Positions 9,453 through 19,289 are shown, counted from the first letter of the stretch. The stretch: DNA of 20,598 bases from Larix sibirica (GCA_004151065.3 NWUY0300005428.1:22658-43255), one strand, 5' to 3'. Notes: generated from the letters alone by a model not told the origin. A program made the numbers and translations.

Positions 9453-9770
9453 CCCAATAGAGATTGTGTGAATTGATTGTGATTATTTTATTGAAGAGCG
9501 GTTTTGATTGAGTGTGGTTTCCTCTCTTTAGAGAAGTAGTTTTGATTTCATGAAAGATAAGTTCAAGTATATTTCCTTTCAAGAAAAGTGGACTGATTGA
9601 GTTTTTCATTCCTGTACTGCACGATCATTTAGAAGTTCAACACTATAGAGGAAATTGTAGCCCGCGTAGACTTTGCACTTAACCTTAAAAGAAAAGATGA
9701 TTCTTGGTTTGATAATTAATGTGAGTGATATTTAAGTGTCCTAGAAAGACTGTTAGAATCCCCAACATTT

Positions 9771-9788
9771 TGGCGTCATTGGAGGGGA
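9771..9788 (+). promoter_or_regulatory. Primer binding site (tRNA-Asp-like)
   Basis: TGGCGTCATTGGAGGGGA follows the LTR end after TTT. It matches at most positions the TGGCGCCGTTGCCGGGGA type of site that Athila/Tat-like plant elements use with tRNA-Asp. The differences are what one expects from decay, partly CpG loss. It fixes the 5' LTR boundary and the plus orientation. Confidence 0.8.
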
Positions 9789-9957
9789 GGTTATAAGGGT
9801 GCAAGAGTACAATTTAGTGTTGATATTGTTGCATATACGATACTACTAAGGCCAGATAAGTAAAGATATAAAGTAAGAACCTACACATCTATCACCAATC
9901 CCTCGGGGTTATCCACGATACACTCTTGTCCCATCTGCACTAGAGCATATAGACTGC

Positions 9958-11790
9958 ATGAGTGAAAAAGAATATATAGGATGCATGAATAGAGGTAGAG
10001 GAATAGCCCCCCAAAATAATAATTTGGCAGGGAGGGGAGGTCAAGGACAAAAGGATCAGGGCAGAAAGACTTATATCTAGGATATTATTTCAAAGGTGGA
10101 ATCATAGGAAGAATCTTGCCACGATGTAGGGATGGCATCTCATGCAGGGACCATTCGTCAACCCATCCCAAAAGGTAATTTTGCTGCAACAGTAGAAGCT
10201 GAGTTGTGAGTCCCTTCTGAAGGAAGGGGGAAATAGAGGAATCCGAGCCTCAACAAGAAACCAACCCATCTTCTGTGGAAATAGGATTTGAACCTCAAAT
10301 TCTTGCGGAATGTCATGGGGAAACATGAGAACCCATACATGATTATCAAATTTTATCTCCCAGACGAGAGGGAGCTCCATAGGTTCCTATTCCAGATCGA
10401 GGAAGTGATGCTAAAACTTTTGTACCAGAGGCAAAAGAACCTGTTTCATTTAAGAGAGTACCTCCCGACTTTGGAATTCCAGAAGAGTATTAGAGATTGT
10501 GGGAAAATATGGCTACTCCGACATCCACAATTGAATTCCTCATTGCTAACACCCAGGGAGTAGTACTTATGAATCCTATTTCATTATCAACCCTCCCGAA
10601 TTTATTTGGAAAACCACTGAGGATCTAGATCCTTTATTGTTCAAGTTCGATGTACTATGCAAGAGCTATGATTATACAACAAATTTGTAGAAACTCAAAC
10701 TATCCCATGCCACCTTAAAGGTGGTAGCCTTAAGATGGTTTATGGATCGGTGGTGTAGGTATTATAGCCACTTGGGATGAGTTGAAGAAGGCCTTCCTTG
10801 AGAATTACCAAGAATATTGTATATCTTGAGAACTGAGGGAATAAATATCCAAGATGATGCGGGAAGAAGAAGAGAACTTGGAAGATTACGTAGAACGCTT
10901 CCAATACAATTTACAGAGGTCTCCACACACCACTCTGGGTGGTGATATCTTGAACACTATCTTGATCCAAGGAATGCGAGAAGAGTGGTTGGATATGCTA
11001 AATTTGATGGGGAAATGAGACATTTTGAAGGAAATATATGAAACAATTTGTGATTATTGCATAAGGTGTTCATGAGGATCCTCCAGAAATAGATAAGCAA
11101 TCAGAGACCTTCCCATCAGGGCCATAAAATCAGCTAATGGGGGAGTAACCCATGTGGAAATCGAAACGTTGCTGGAAGATTTCAAAACTAACATCCTTGG
11201 AACAATGTCTTTGCAGTTGGATGTATTGCAAGCTAAGCAGAGACAATTTGAGGATGAGAAGGCGCTTGTTATCTTCTACCCAAAATGTAAACAGAAGCAC
11301 ACCTGAAGAGAATGTCCAGTAAATACTATTGAATTATGTGGGATTTGTGATCAATTCCACCCAACAAAATCCTTCCCATCCTTACCAAGGTTGAAATAAG
11401 TCTACCATGGTACCAACGAAGACGTTGAACTAGGCTATTTTCTAACTCCAAAGACGCCATGGAAACCATGACCTCCAGGTATGAATCAAGATTCTCTTGC
11501 ATTTTATAATACTTGGAATTGTAAATATAGTTCTCAAAATCCACAATTCTCTACCCATAGAAATTCTAGTATCCTTCACCTTATGTACAGTGGCCGACTT
11601 AACCAATCCAAAATTCCACTTGGCCACATAAATGGCGAAATCCTTCCTTCCATGCACAACAATTTTCATTACCACAACCACAATTGCCTCTGCAATTACC
11701 TATGAAACCTCAATTGCAACTTCCTATGAATCTTCCAATGAATGCTCCCTTAAATTTCCCTGTGATTCAACCTCAATTACCTGTATAGGC
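9958..11790 (+). pseudogene. gypsy gag (capsid and zinc knuckles), broken
   Basis: Gag would form the virus-like particle and bind element RNA. The frame opens at ATG 9958 (MSEKEYIGC, then a Gly/Arg/Gln-rich stretch NRGRGIAPQNNNLAGRGG) and meets a TAG at 10078-10080. Later frames give the retrotransposon Gag core: LFKFDVLCKSYDYTT and ATLKVVALRWFMD (about 10630-10745), WDELKKAFLENYQEYC (about 10770), and REEEENLEDYVERFQYNL through EEWLDMLNLMGK (about 10860-11015). At 11277-11376 lie two CX2CX3HX4C zinc knuckles, each missing a Cys: the first reads YPKCKQKH...C (first Cys to Tyr) and contains a TGA, and the second reads CGICDQFHPTKSF (last Cys to Phe). A Pro/Asn/Gln-rich tail follows to about 11790, partly in another frame (NQDSLAFYNTWN). 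Multiple stops and frameshifts are present. Confidence 0.8.
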
Positions 11791-11794
11791 TAGT

Positions 11795-12390
11795 TTGAAT
11801 CCTAACAATAAGACGGTTCAACAGGTTGAAACATCAACCTTCCCATCCTATAGCATTAGCACTCTTGCATGTAACGATGTACACCTTAGGTTTGGGAGGG
11901 TAATTCACTTAGAGAACTCACCAATAATCACCGAACAGGTGGAGGATGAACCCCTACCTCCTGAAATAGGGCAAGATCATGAAGAAAATGAAAATTCCAC
12001 CCATGCTGCTACTCCTAGAGAAACAACAACAACATAACCCACAGTTGTTACTAGCCCGAGTAATAATCAAGTTGTTACTCCTCCATATCCATAAAGGTTG
12101 GAAATAGCTAAGATACCCCCACAACCTGAGTTCGACCTATTGGGATAACTTCATAATTTGTGTGTCAAAATCTCGTTGTTACAAGCCATCAGAGATGTGC
12201 CAATATACACCAAGACTGTCCATGAGATGTTCCTTATAAAACCAGGGAAGAAACCCAGGGATCCACCTACTATTCATGTTTTGGGCAGTTTGTCTAACTT
12301 AATCTTAGGAAGACATATCCCCATCAAATATGAGACCTTAGGAACCCGACCATTATTGTTCAGATCCAAGGGAAAAAAAAAATCAATGCA
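11795..12390 (+). pseudogene. gypsy gag-pol linker and pre-protease segment
   Basis: The first part (11795-12037) is a polar, Glu/Thr-rich linker (for example EQVEDEPLPPEIG) of the kind that joins Gag to protease in these elements. The second part (about 12100-12390) gives IAKIPPQPEFDLL, a stop, then LLQAIRDVPIYTKTVHEMF and KPRDPPTIHVLG. A block of the form LL-x-A-I-x-x-V-P-x-Y-x-K immediately before the protease is typical of Athila/Tat-like polyproteins. A run of nine or more A at about 12371-12381 probably causes the frameshift that separates it from the protease frame. Confidence 0.65.
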
Positions 12391-12882
12391 CTAGTGGATC
12401 TGGGAGAAGATATCAACATCATGCCCAAGGAAACCTGGGAAGCATTAGGCCTTGCAACCCTGAGACCAACCCCTGCAGTCCTCAAATTGGTTGATCGGTT
12501 TACCATTCGAACAAAGGGAATCTTGGAGGATGTAATTATCTCTGTGGAATCCTGGGAGTATGTAGTAGACTTCATGGTCTTGCAAACAAAATCTCGCCTT
12601 GAAGGCCACCATTTGGTTTTGGGAAGGCCTTGGTTAGCTTGTAGGATAGGGAATATGACAATTTCCCACATGGATTCCACAAAAAAATTGGTCCTCTACT
12701 CACAAGCGAGGCCTAGCATGGCATGTGAAAACCCCTTATGGGTCGATTTTGAGCTTGAAGACAAAAATGTTTGGCCTATTCTGACAATTGGAAAAGCTCT
12801 ATATTTCAAAATTGAAACAGAGGATGATGTTATTAATGGCTTTATCAGTAACCCTTCCTTTGTTCCTCAGTCGATATATTAG
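12382..12882 (+). pseudogene. gypsy aspartic protease domain
   Basis: The longest intact frame of the element (162 codons from Met 12394, open slightly further upstream: INALVDLGEDINIMPKETW). The active-site motif reads D-L-G instead of D-S/T-G, a variant common in plant Athila/Tat-like polyproteins (DLGASVNLLP type), so it may be ancestral rather than damage. A second conserved block, HHLVLGRPWLA (about 12607-12640), matches the ILGRPFL-type flap/C-terminal motif. The protease would cut the Gag-Pol polyprotein. The frame ends at TAG 12880-12882, before the RT linker, so the polyprotein is broken here. The Met at 12394 is internal and not a true start. Confidence 0.85.
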
Positions 12883-13700
12883 TTGTTAGAAATAATCCCG
12901 AATCAAATCCAGAAGAAGAGGAAGCTATACCAACAATAGTTATTAATGATAGCATCCCAATTGAGATTGAACTACAGAAAACACTGAACATTAATCCAAT
13001 TTGACCCCCTAACAGACTGATAAGTTGTTACAAATACTGAAAGAGGAAAATGAATCCTTCACACGAGACTACAAGGACACGAAGGGAATACACCCTAACC
13101 TTTATACCCATCATATTTATATTAAGAAGAAATACATGCCTACTCGACAGCCTAAAAGGAGGATGAATCCTACTTTGAGGGACATTGTTAAACAAGAACT
13201 ACAGAAATTGTTGGATGTCAATTTCATTTATCCAATATTTGACAGTGAATGGGTATAACCTCTTTTCATTGTCCTGAAGAAAAATGGAAAATGGAGGATC
13301 TATGTTGACTATCGAGAATTGAACAAAGCTACACAAAAAGATCATTTCCCCTTGGCCATTTATCGACTAAGTCCTGGATACACTTTTAGGGAATGAATAC
13401 TTTTCTTTCTTGGATGGTTTCAACATATACAATCAAATTCAGATCTCTCCTGAAGCTCGAGATAAGATGACCTTTACCTACCCCTAGGGTACATTTGCAT
13501 ACCATGTCCTCCCTTTTGGGATCTATAATGCACTTGCTACTTTCTAGCGAGCAATATTGGGTATTTTTTCTAATCTAGTTGATGACAGTGTTGAAATATA
13601 TATGGACAAATTCACACCATATGACTTTGAGTTTGATGAAGCACAATCTAATTCAGGAAAGACACTCAGATGCTGTAAATAGACAAATCTTTCATTGAGT
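12883..13700 (+). pseudogene. gypsy reverse transcriptase, catalytic box lost
   Basis: After a linker, 13025-13258 gives LLQILKEENESF, KGIHPNLYTHHIYIK and NPTLRDIVKQELQKLLD, ending in a stop right after SEWV. The frame resumes as FIVLKKNGKWRIYVDYREL. Next come FSFLDGFNIYNQIQIS (catalytic Asp retained at 13413-13415), a TAG at 13495-13497 where YPWGTF is expected, HVLPFGIYNA, and a TAG at 13555-13557 where TFQRA is expected. The YMDD box reads YMDK at 13599-13610: the second Asp codon is AAA. The spacing from the first Asp to the box (64 residues) is normal. The thumb segment continues as LSIEKCHMMMTKGVIL. RT would copy element RNA into cDNA; this one cannot, because a metal-binding Asp is gone and stops interrupt it. 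Confidence 0.9.
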
Positions 13701-14400
13701 ATAGAAAAGTGTCACATGATGATGACAAAAGGAGTGATCTTGGACATTTTCTCTCTGTTGCAGGGATTCAAGTTTATCCAACAAAAGTTCAAGTAATCTT
13801 GAGTATGCTTCTTCCAAAAACGCATAAATAGGTACGCATATTTTTAGGGAAGACGGGTTACTACCGTTGTTTCATTGAAAACTATTCTTAAAAAGTGTCC
13901 CCTCTATTTGCATTACTTATGGAGGATGCATAATTCTCATAGACTAATAGTTTTCAATCTGTCTTTAAGAAATTAAAAACATGGTTGTCTACAACTCCTA
14001 TCTCGTGAGGGACAGATTGGACACTACTATTTCATATCTCCTCCGATGCCTCTAACACTGTTGTTGGAGCTCTGCTGGGACAATAAGAAGATACGCAGTT
14101 GTATGCCATCTACTATGCCAGCAAGAGCCTAACTCCAACCGAATTGAATTACACGGTAACTAAAAAGAGTTCCTTGTTGTTGTGTTTGCAGTTAATAAAT
14201 TATGGCACTATATGACTGGTTATCCTATTTTTGTGCACATGGATCACTTGGCTATCTGGTATTTAGCTAACAAACCTCTTACAAGTGTATGAGTTATCAA
14301 GTGGTTATTGTTAATGCAAGAATTTGATATTTCCATTGTTGATAAACCCGAAAAAGATAATGTGGTTAGAGATATTTTATCTAGACTTATTATGAATATT
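13700..14400 (+). pseudogene. gypsy RT connection and RNase H domain
   Basis: The connection region is heavily broken (RKTGYYRCFIENYS-like and SPLFALLMEDA-like readings in shifting frames). RNase H follows: FHISSDASNTVVGALLGQ with the first catalytic Asp intact at 14045-14047, a stop where QxEDxQ is expected, LYAIYYASKSLTPTELNYT, a one-base frameshift near 14160-14170, then EFLVVVFAVNKLWHYMTGY and FVHMDHLAIWYLANKPL. A stop follows TSV, then WLLLMQEFDISIVDKPEKD and DILSRL, the usual end of RNase H in gypsy pol. RNase H would degrade the RNA strand of the RNA:DNA hybrid. The conserved TDH motif reads MDH. Confidence 0.85.
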
Positions 14401-15700
14401 AACAATTCTAGTGTAGATGACAGTTTTCTACTTGAGCACTTGTTTGCAGTGTATTCCTATACATTGTGGCATGCAGACATTGCTAACTATATTTCTATAG
14501 GGAAGTTACTGCACCATGTATCTCCAAGGGAAAGATGGAGGACCATACAACAGAGTTCCGGATTTTTATGGATTGATGGATACCTTTTTTACACATGAGC
14601 GTATCAGATAATCCGGAGATGTGTGAGGGAGGACGAGGTTCATGACATTCTTAAGGCCTTCCATGATTATCCCAGTGGAGGATATTTCACAAATAAAAGA
14701 ACATGTCATAAGGTGTTGCACATGGGTTATTGTTGGCCCACTATATTCCAGGATGCAAAGAAATATGTAAAGTGATGCTATAGTTGCTAGTGAATGGGCC
14801 AACCCATTCAGTCCGACGAGATGACGCTACAAGAAAAACTGGTAATAGAACCCTTCGAGAAGTAGGATCTTGATTTTGTGGGCCCAATCAATCCCTCGTC
14901 TTGTCAGAAATCTTATATCCCGGTATGTATAGATTATGTAACCAAGTGGGTTGAGGCAAAATCTCTCCCAAAATACACATTGAAGGTTGTTATGGACTTC
15001 TTGTATGAGGAAATCTTTGTCCGATATGGTATGCCAAGAGAAATTGTTACTGATGGAGGAGCACAATTTATAGGAAACAAGATTGAAGCACTTCTTGAAA
15101 ATTACATGATTAAACATAGAGTCACTTCTCCCTATCACCCGCAAGCAAATTGGTAGGTCGAAAGAAAAATAAAAGTATTGGCAAATATTATTACAAAGAT
15201 GGTGGCCAGTCATTTTCTTGACTGGGCGGATCAACTACCAAAAGATCTATGGGCCTAAAGAACTACTTGGATAAATGAAATGGGCTTCTCCCCATTTGAA
15301 CTGGTGTGTGTTAAGTGCCTGATATTTTCAATCGAATTTGAAATCAACACATTGAGAACCGCTATAGAGGTCAGTCTAGATTTGACAACAGCAAAAAAGC
15401 ATTGACTAGAACAGATCAATGGACTTGATGAGATTTGCTTGGATGCATTGTAACATATTGATATCGTGCAACAACAACGTGCAAAGTGGCATGAAAATCT
15501 CATTAAAAAGAATCTATTCCAATCAGGGTATTGGGCACTACTATACAACTCCATATTCAAGGATTTCAAGGGAAAACTTCGCACTAGATGGTTGGGCCCT
15601 CACGAGGTGGATACAGTCTTTGACAATAGGAATGTTAAACTGGTAACCACAGACGGAGAAAACACCCTGTTGTTTTCCAATGGACATCGTCTGTAGTTAT
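14400..15700 (+). pseudogene. gypsy integrase (HHCC, DD35E core, GPY/F-like end)
   Basis: A pre-integrase segment (RERWRTIQQSSGFLWIDGYL) is followed by the zinc finger: FHDYPSGGYF has Tyr where the second His is expected (14683-14685), while the CX2C pair CYSC survives after a stop. The catalytic core gives DFVGPINPSS, then IDYVTKWVEAKSL with Asp 1 at 14932-14934, REIVTDGGAQF with Asp 2 at 15052-15054, and HRVTSPYHPQANW, stop, VERK with Glu at 15160-15162. Exactly 35 residues lie between Asp 2 and Glu, the DD35E spacing, but the stop sits two codons before the Glu, where GQVE is expected. The C-terminal part (GFSPFELV, QQQRAKWHENLIKKNLF, FKGKLRTRWLGPHEVDTVFDN, LFSNGHRL) is the GPY/F-type module, ending at TAG 15694-15696. 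No chromodomain follows. It is not functional as read. Confidence 0.9.
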
Positions 15701-16020
15701 ATAATCATTCGACCTAAAAGGATTCTTTCATCAAATAGGTTTCTTCCATTCTACACTTAGAAATGATGCATGAGGAGAGACATGCCTCCACACCTTCACT
15801 TACATAATTTCTTTGGGTGAAAAAAATGTAATTATGAAAACCCCAGTGGGGCGCAGTTGGACAGGTATTAGCTAAAAACTAGTTTACTAGCAGTTGACGT
15901 GTGGAAAAATAAAAAATAAAAAATTTGTCTCAAGTCATCCTTGTTTCAAATAATTGTTAGAACTCAAATTTTGAAATATTATGACTTTTCTTTTCTTGCA
16001 GGGGAACTTGATTTTCAAAA
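15700..16020 (+). other. gypsy 3' region after integrase
   Basis: No envelope-like reading frame is visible although Athila-type elements can carry one. The segment is A-rich (AAAAATAAAAAATAAAAAAT near 15906), with a CCCCAGTGGGG small palindrome at about 15841-15851. A polypyrimidine run ending in GCAG, near 15985-16002, resembles a plant 3' splice site. No clear polypurine tract adjoining a TG was found. Confidence 0.4.
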
Positions 16021-16029
16021 ATAAATGAT

Positions 16030-16205
16030 GTTGTTACTTCTACATGGTGTTGTTACTTGTCTAAGTAACAACACGAACAACTATTGAAACTTGACCAAGT
16101 AACAATAGAACCAACTCCAAAAATCGCCTAAGTAACATCACAAATATATTGCTGAAATTTGTCCAAGTAACAACATGAGTAAAAGAGTCCAAGTATTAGC
16201 ATCAC
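16030..16205 (+). repeat. GTTGTTACTT hairpin and ~34-bp degenerate tandem repeat
   Basis: GTTGTTACTT occurs at 16030-16039 and 16049-16058. The second copy, extended to GTGTTGTTACTT (16047-16058), is exactly complementary to 16063-16074 across a 4-base loop, giving a perfect 12-bp stem. From there, AAGTAAC-beginning units start at 16063, 16097, 16130 and 16165, with a weaker one at 16191. The spacings are 34, 33, 35 and 26 bp, each preceded by CC or CT. The inverted copies make this both a tandem and an inverted array. Tandem repeats in the 3' non-coding part are common in Athila/Tat-like elements. Confidence 0.8.
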
Positions 16206-17300
16206 AATTTAAAGGAGGATAATTTAAATCGTGCCACTTCTTTTCTCAAAATTCTAAGTCACAGCGTGACCTTAGTTCCAAACATATGACTCCAACAAGT
16301 TGGCAGCCACTCTACATTTTGTTACAATTATTATCTACCACCAAATTTCACTAATACCACCAGAAACTCCGCTAAATTCCAAGGCCTTGTTGGCACCCAA
16401 ACAACTCCCCTTTATTTTGTGAATAAAGTGGCCCCATTAGAAATTGTGTAAATACTTAGTTTTTGATTTTATTTTATCTTGCTTGGTTTGATAGGTGATT
16501 TCATGGCTTCTTTTCTTCTTAGTCATCACTCTTTGAATTCGAGAAAAGGACTTGGTGATATGATTCATTTAGGTTGATTTACTTTATTGACATCCCAGTT
16601 GCTTAACAATGATTGCATGCTTGTATTCGAGGTTGTCTAAGTGCCTAGCTTTGGAAAGATTGCATCATTTTGGTAAAATTTTGATTTTGGGTGAATAAAT
16701 GAATTAATGGATATTTTGACAAATCTAAGTAAATTGATTCATTATTCTTTTTAATATTTAGATCCACATCATGGAATGATTCACGTTATGATTTGAATAT
16801 AAGTTTCTATGCTTACAATTGACCATCTCAATTTTTAAAGATTTATTTTTGTATTTCCTTTGAAATAAGGTTCATCATTCTTTTTCAATTAAAGATAAAT
16901 TAAATTATCCTTAAATAAACTTTTGATAATATTATTTTATTTTGATTAATAATTTAATATAATTATATTTATATAATTATGAATCATCGTATAGAAAGAA
17001 TAAAGTCTATTTAAGGATGTTATTTATAATCATTAAAAGAAATCATTTTATAATCATATTGATGAACTACATTTTCATTTTAAAAGGATGAGATGTTATA
17101 AAGATTAAAGTGACTTCTTCAAATCATGGTTATATGAATATCAATAAAATTCCATGTGTACTCTCAAGACTTACTTTTTTTTTATATGGAGCAATCCCAT
17201 CATGATTGTTTTAAAGTAATGTGACTTAAGTAGAGCAACCTATAATCAACATTATAGGTTTCCTTCACATTATAAGGGATTAAATAAAAGATTTTATACT
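16205..17300. other. Unassigned AT-rich interval
   Basis: Very AT-rich, especially 16730-17290, with dense stops on both strands. Nothing recognisable; the expected 3' LTR of the gypsy element should begin here or nearby and was not found. Confidence 0.5.
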
Positions 17301-18217
17301 TTCACAACCTTTGTTTATTTGGCAGGAGTTTATTCAACTATTAAATATTGGAAGGCTAAGCACATGCTACGTTTCCCATCCCAGCATTAAGGCCGTATGT
17401 TATTTTCAATATTTTGTATCAATTGGCTCTTTGCATAAGAGAACGAAGATCAAGAAAAACATTAAAGCAAAGATAGCATATAAATGTTTCTGTCAACTCA
17501 CGTTGAGTAGATGGACACCATCCAGAAAAAAGAAGGAAACCGTTTGATGTGTGGATCTCTCAGAGGTTTTGTTGGAGGAAGATAACAGAGGAGAGAATAA
17601 AAAAACAGAATTGAAATGAATGAAGACACTCCATTATCCGTATTTGAAGGATTGAAATAAATACTAACAGATCGTTCAGTTTCTTCCACGGGTTACTATA
17701 AAAAGACATATGCCAATGGTCTGCCGGAACTTAGCGTGAAATGATCCGAACTGTCCAGACTTTATTCGCTCTTGATTGTGGACCTGTCAATATCAACGCT
17801 GAGATCGTTGAGATGAGCATCAAATCGTTGAAAAGATCCATGGAATTAACACGTAATCAACATCACCGAGCATAATGTGACCAACTACGGCTATGCTATC
17901 AGTTCGATATGAATGGGAGAATTCTTTTATCTTTTACCATTAGAAGTAATTTTTTCATGGTTGAAGTATCATTATTTCTTCTTTAATGTTCATTTGTACA
18001 TTTCTTATTGTTATGTACAGGTTTGATGGTGAAAGATGTGACTATGTGATGAAATCTTGAGGAGTCCAACTCTTTTAAATGGATCATTGAAGGAATTATT
18101 GCTCACGGAATAATTATTTTGATCACGAAGGAATATTGTTTTTATCATAATTATCATTTCCCTTTCTTAATTGATTTCCATTTCGCACATTTTTTTATAG
18201 TTATTTGATGTATCTAA
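17300..18217 (+). other. Unrecognised, weakly exon-like region
   Basis: GC is visibly higher than in the flanks. A 78-codon plus frame (17311-17547) follows an acceptor-like TTTATTTGGCAG and is basic at its end (SRWTPSRKKKETV), with no known domain. A TATAAAAA is at 17697-17704. A 44-codon frame begins at 17741 (MIRTVQTLFALDCGPVNIN). Another acceptor-like site (TTATGTACAG) is near 18020. These could be remnants of a spliced gene or a gene fragment carried by a transposon. I recognise no family. Confidence 0.25.
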
Positions 18218-18478
18218 TGTGCAGATTTTAAGATGATGCGATGCTGCGATTTTTACCAAAGGATTCCAAGCAACCGCAGATCAGAGGCAGTCCGTGAACG
18301 AAAAGTTACAGAGGTTAAGGCACTGGAATTGTGGAGCGTGAGGTGTACAAGTAAAAGACAAATCCTCGGTGAATCAAAAGGGATAAAAAGTTTAAAGGTA
18401 GAGAGGCTGGTATCGAAGATCTTGGAGAACTTCTCGAAGAAAAATAAAGGCAGATTTAATGCAGGGACAGCTAAGTGA
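18218..18478 (+). other. Candidate terminal exon, unrecognised product
   Basis: An acceptor-like ATCTAATGTGCAG precedes a frame that stays open for about 83 codons to TGA at 18476-18478; the Met at 18233 need not be a start. The product is strongly basic and Lys/Arg-rich (RRSEAVRERKVTEVKALELW, later KVERLVSKILENFSKKNKG), with possible helical character at the end. I know no domain with this pattern. It may be a real remnant exon, part of a transposon cargo, or chance. Confidence 0.2.
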
Positions 18479-18754
18479 AGCTAGGCATCGTTCGAGTTGT
18501 GTATGTATGCATGAGCACTTCAAAGGTAGAAGGGGGCGGGGATAGAGACTCGGCAGAATGGAAGAACTTCTTCTCTTCACTCTGTATTTTTTTTGCAATA
18601 TTCTTTAATATACAAGAAGGAGGCANATTTTAAAAATATTTGTATAAAAATTATTGTTTTTAGGAATTTTTAAACTAATATTATAATATATTCAACCTAA
18701 ATGCATATAAAACAAATCATGATACTATTGTACTAATGTTATGTATATTGTAAG

Positions 18755-19040
18755 CACATGCCATAGGGAGAGCGCCCATGCCCAAGGGAGAAGTGAGTGC
18801 ACACATGCGAAAGGGAGAGTGCATGACAAGCCACAAAAGAGAGCACACATGCCAAGGGACAATGCACATGCAACAGGGAGAGTGCCCATGCCCAAGGAGC
18901 ATGTCCATGCCAAAGTGAGAGCGGGCATGCCAAAGGGAGAGAAAGCATGCCCAAGGGAGAGCACACAAGCCAAAGGGAGAGCGTACATGGCACAAGGGAG
19001 GGTGTGCATGCTACAAGGGAGGCTGGTGCACAAGCCAAAC
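18755..19040. repeat. Minisatellite, period about 20 bp
   Basis: About 13 units of consensus CATGCCAAAGGGAGAGCGCA, with lengths from 19 to 26 bp and mostly exactly 20 in the second half. Neighbouring units often create GCATGC at the junction. Units diverge by a few bases each. The 20-21-bp period keeps several frames open on both strands, which explains the long but meaningless frames here. It lies 250 bp inside a CACTA right end and may be part of that element's subterminal region. Confidence 0.95.
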
Positions 19041-19289
19041 TTACCAAAATTACACAAAGCTTCATACATCATTCATAAGATCAATGTTTTTGACCAGTAT
19101 TACTGAATATGGTTGAACTTATACTAATAGGGATTAACTTATACCTCCAATTCTTATAATTGAATATGAGAGTGTTAGAAATGGAGATCATCCTATGCTT
19201 ATGAAGAGAATAATAATCAATTACTAGTGAATGAGCAAGATGAAAAAATATAAGTGATTGATATTGAAATGCTAGTCTATAGGAGTAAT

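Larger units (their letters stand above)
8676..9767 (+). mobile_element. 5' LTR of the gypsy element
   Basis: The right boundary is firm: the LTR ends CCCCAACA at 9767, three bases before the PBS. The left boundary is inferred from TGTTG at 8676, which forms an inverted repeat with the terminal CAACA and gives canonical TG...CA ends. The resulting length (1092 bp) is ordinary for this group. Inside are overlapping inverted repeats at 8689-8725, a TATAAA at 8758-8763, several GTTACT motifs (about 9045-9185), and a run of GTGATTTCCTT-like repeats (9351 onward). The 5 bases before it (TGAAT) would be the target duplication if the insertion were complete. An LTR start further left cannot be excluded without a second LTR copy. 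Confidence 0.65.
8676..16205 (+). mobile_element. Decayed Ty3/gypsy LTR retrotransposon (Athila/Tat-like), 3' LTR not found
   Basis: In order on the plus strand: 5' LTR (8676-9767), PBS (9771-9788), gag with two zinc knuckles, a pre-protease segment, aspartic protease, reverse transcriptase, RNase H, integrase with a GPY/F-like end, and a 3' non-coding region with short repeats. Integrase after RNase H defines Ty3/gypsy rather than copia. The tRNA-Asp-like PBS, the protease motif reading DLG and the pre-protease LLQAIRDVPIYTK block point to the Athila/Tat side rather than chromoviruses, and no chromodomain is visible. Every domain carries stops or frameshifts, and several catalytic or zinc-binding residues are lost. 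I could not find the LTR start motif (TGTTGAGAACAACC) again to the right, so the 3' LTR is deleted, diverged or absent. The right boundary is only an estimate, set where the 3' repeats end. Confidence 0.85.

Noticed and set aside
10102-10380. Minus-strand frames over the gypsy gag
   Set aside because: Antisense shadows of the plus-strand Gag, whose motifs are clear on the other strand.
13599-13610. YMDK as a possible functional variant of YMDD
   Set aside because: The second Asp binds catalytic metal in known RTs and the surrounding frame has stops, so damage is the simpler reading.
14827-15584. Long minus-strand frames (135 and 109 codons) over integrase
   Set aside because: Antisense to the conserved integrase core and C-terminus; the plus strand explains the openness.
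16030-16205. CRISPR-like array
   Set aside because: The repeats are short, degenerate and lie in a plant retrotransposon; there are no uniform spacers or cas genes.
17567-17600. TGTTGGAGGAAGATAACAG as the start of the missing 3' LTR
   Set aside because: Only TGTTG agrees with the 5' LTR start; the next bases and the U3 hairpins are absent, and no polypurine tract precedes it.
18717-19106. Four long open frames on both strands over the minisatellite
   Set aside because: They arise because the ~20-bp repeat keeps all frames free of stops. The peptides are simple repeats of the array and have no domain.
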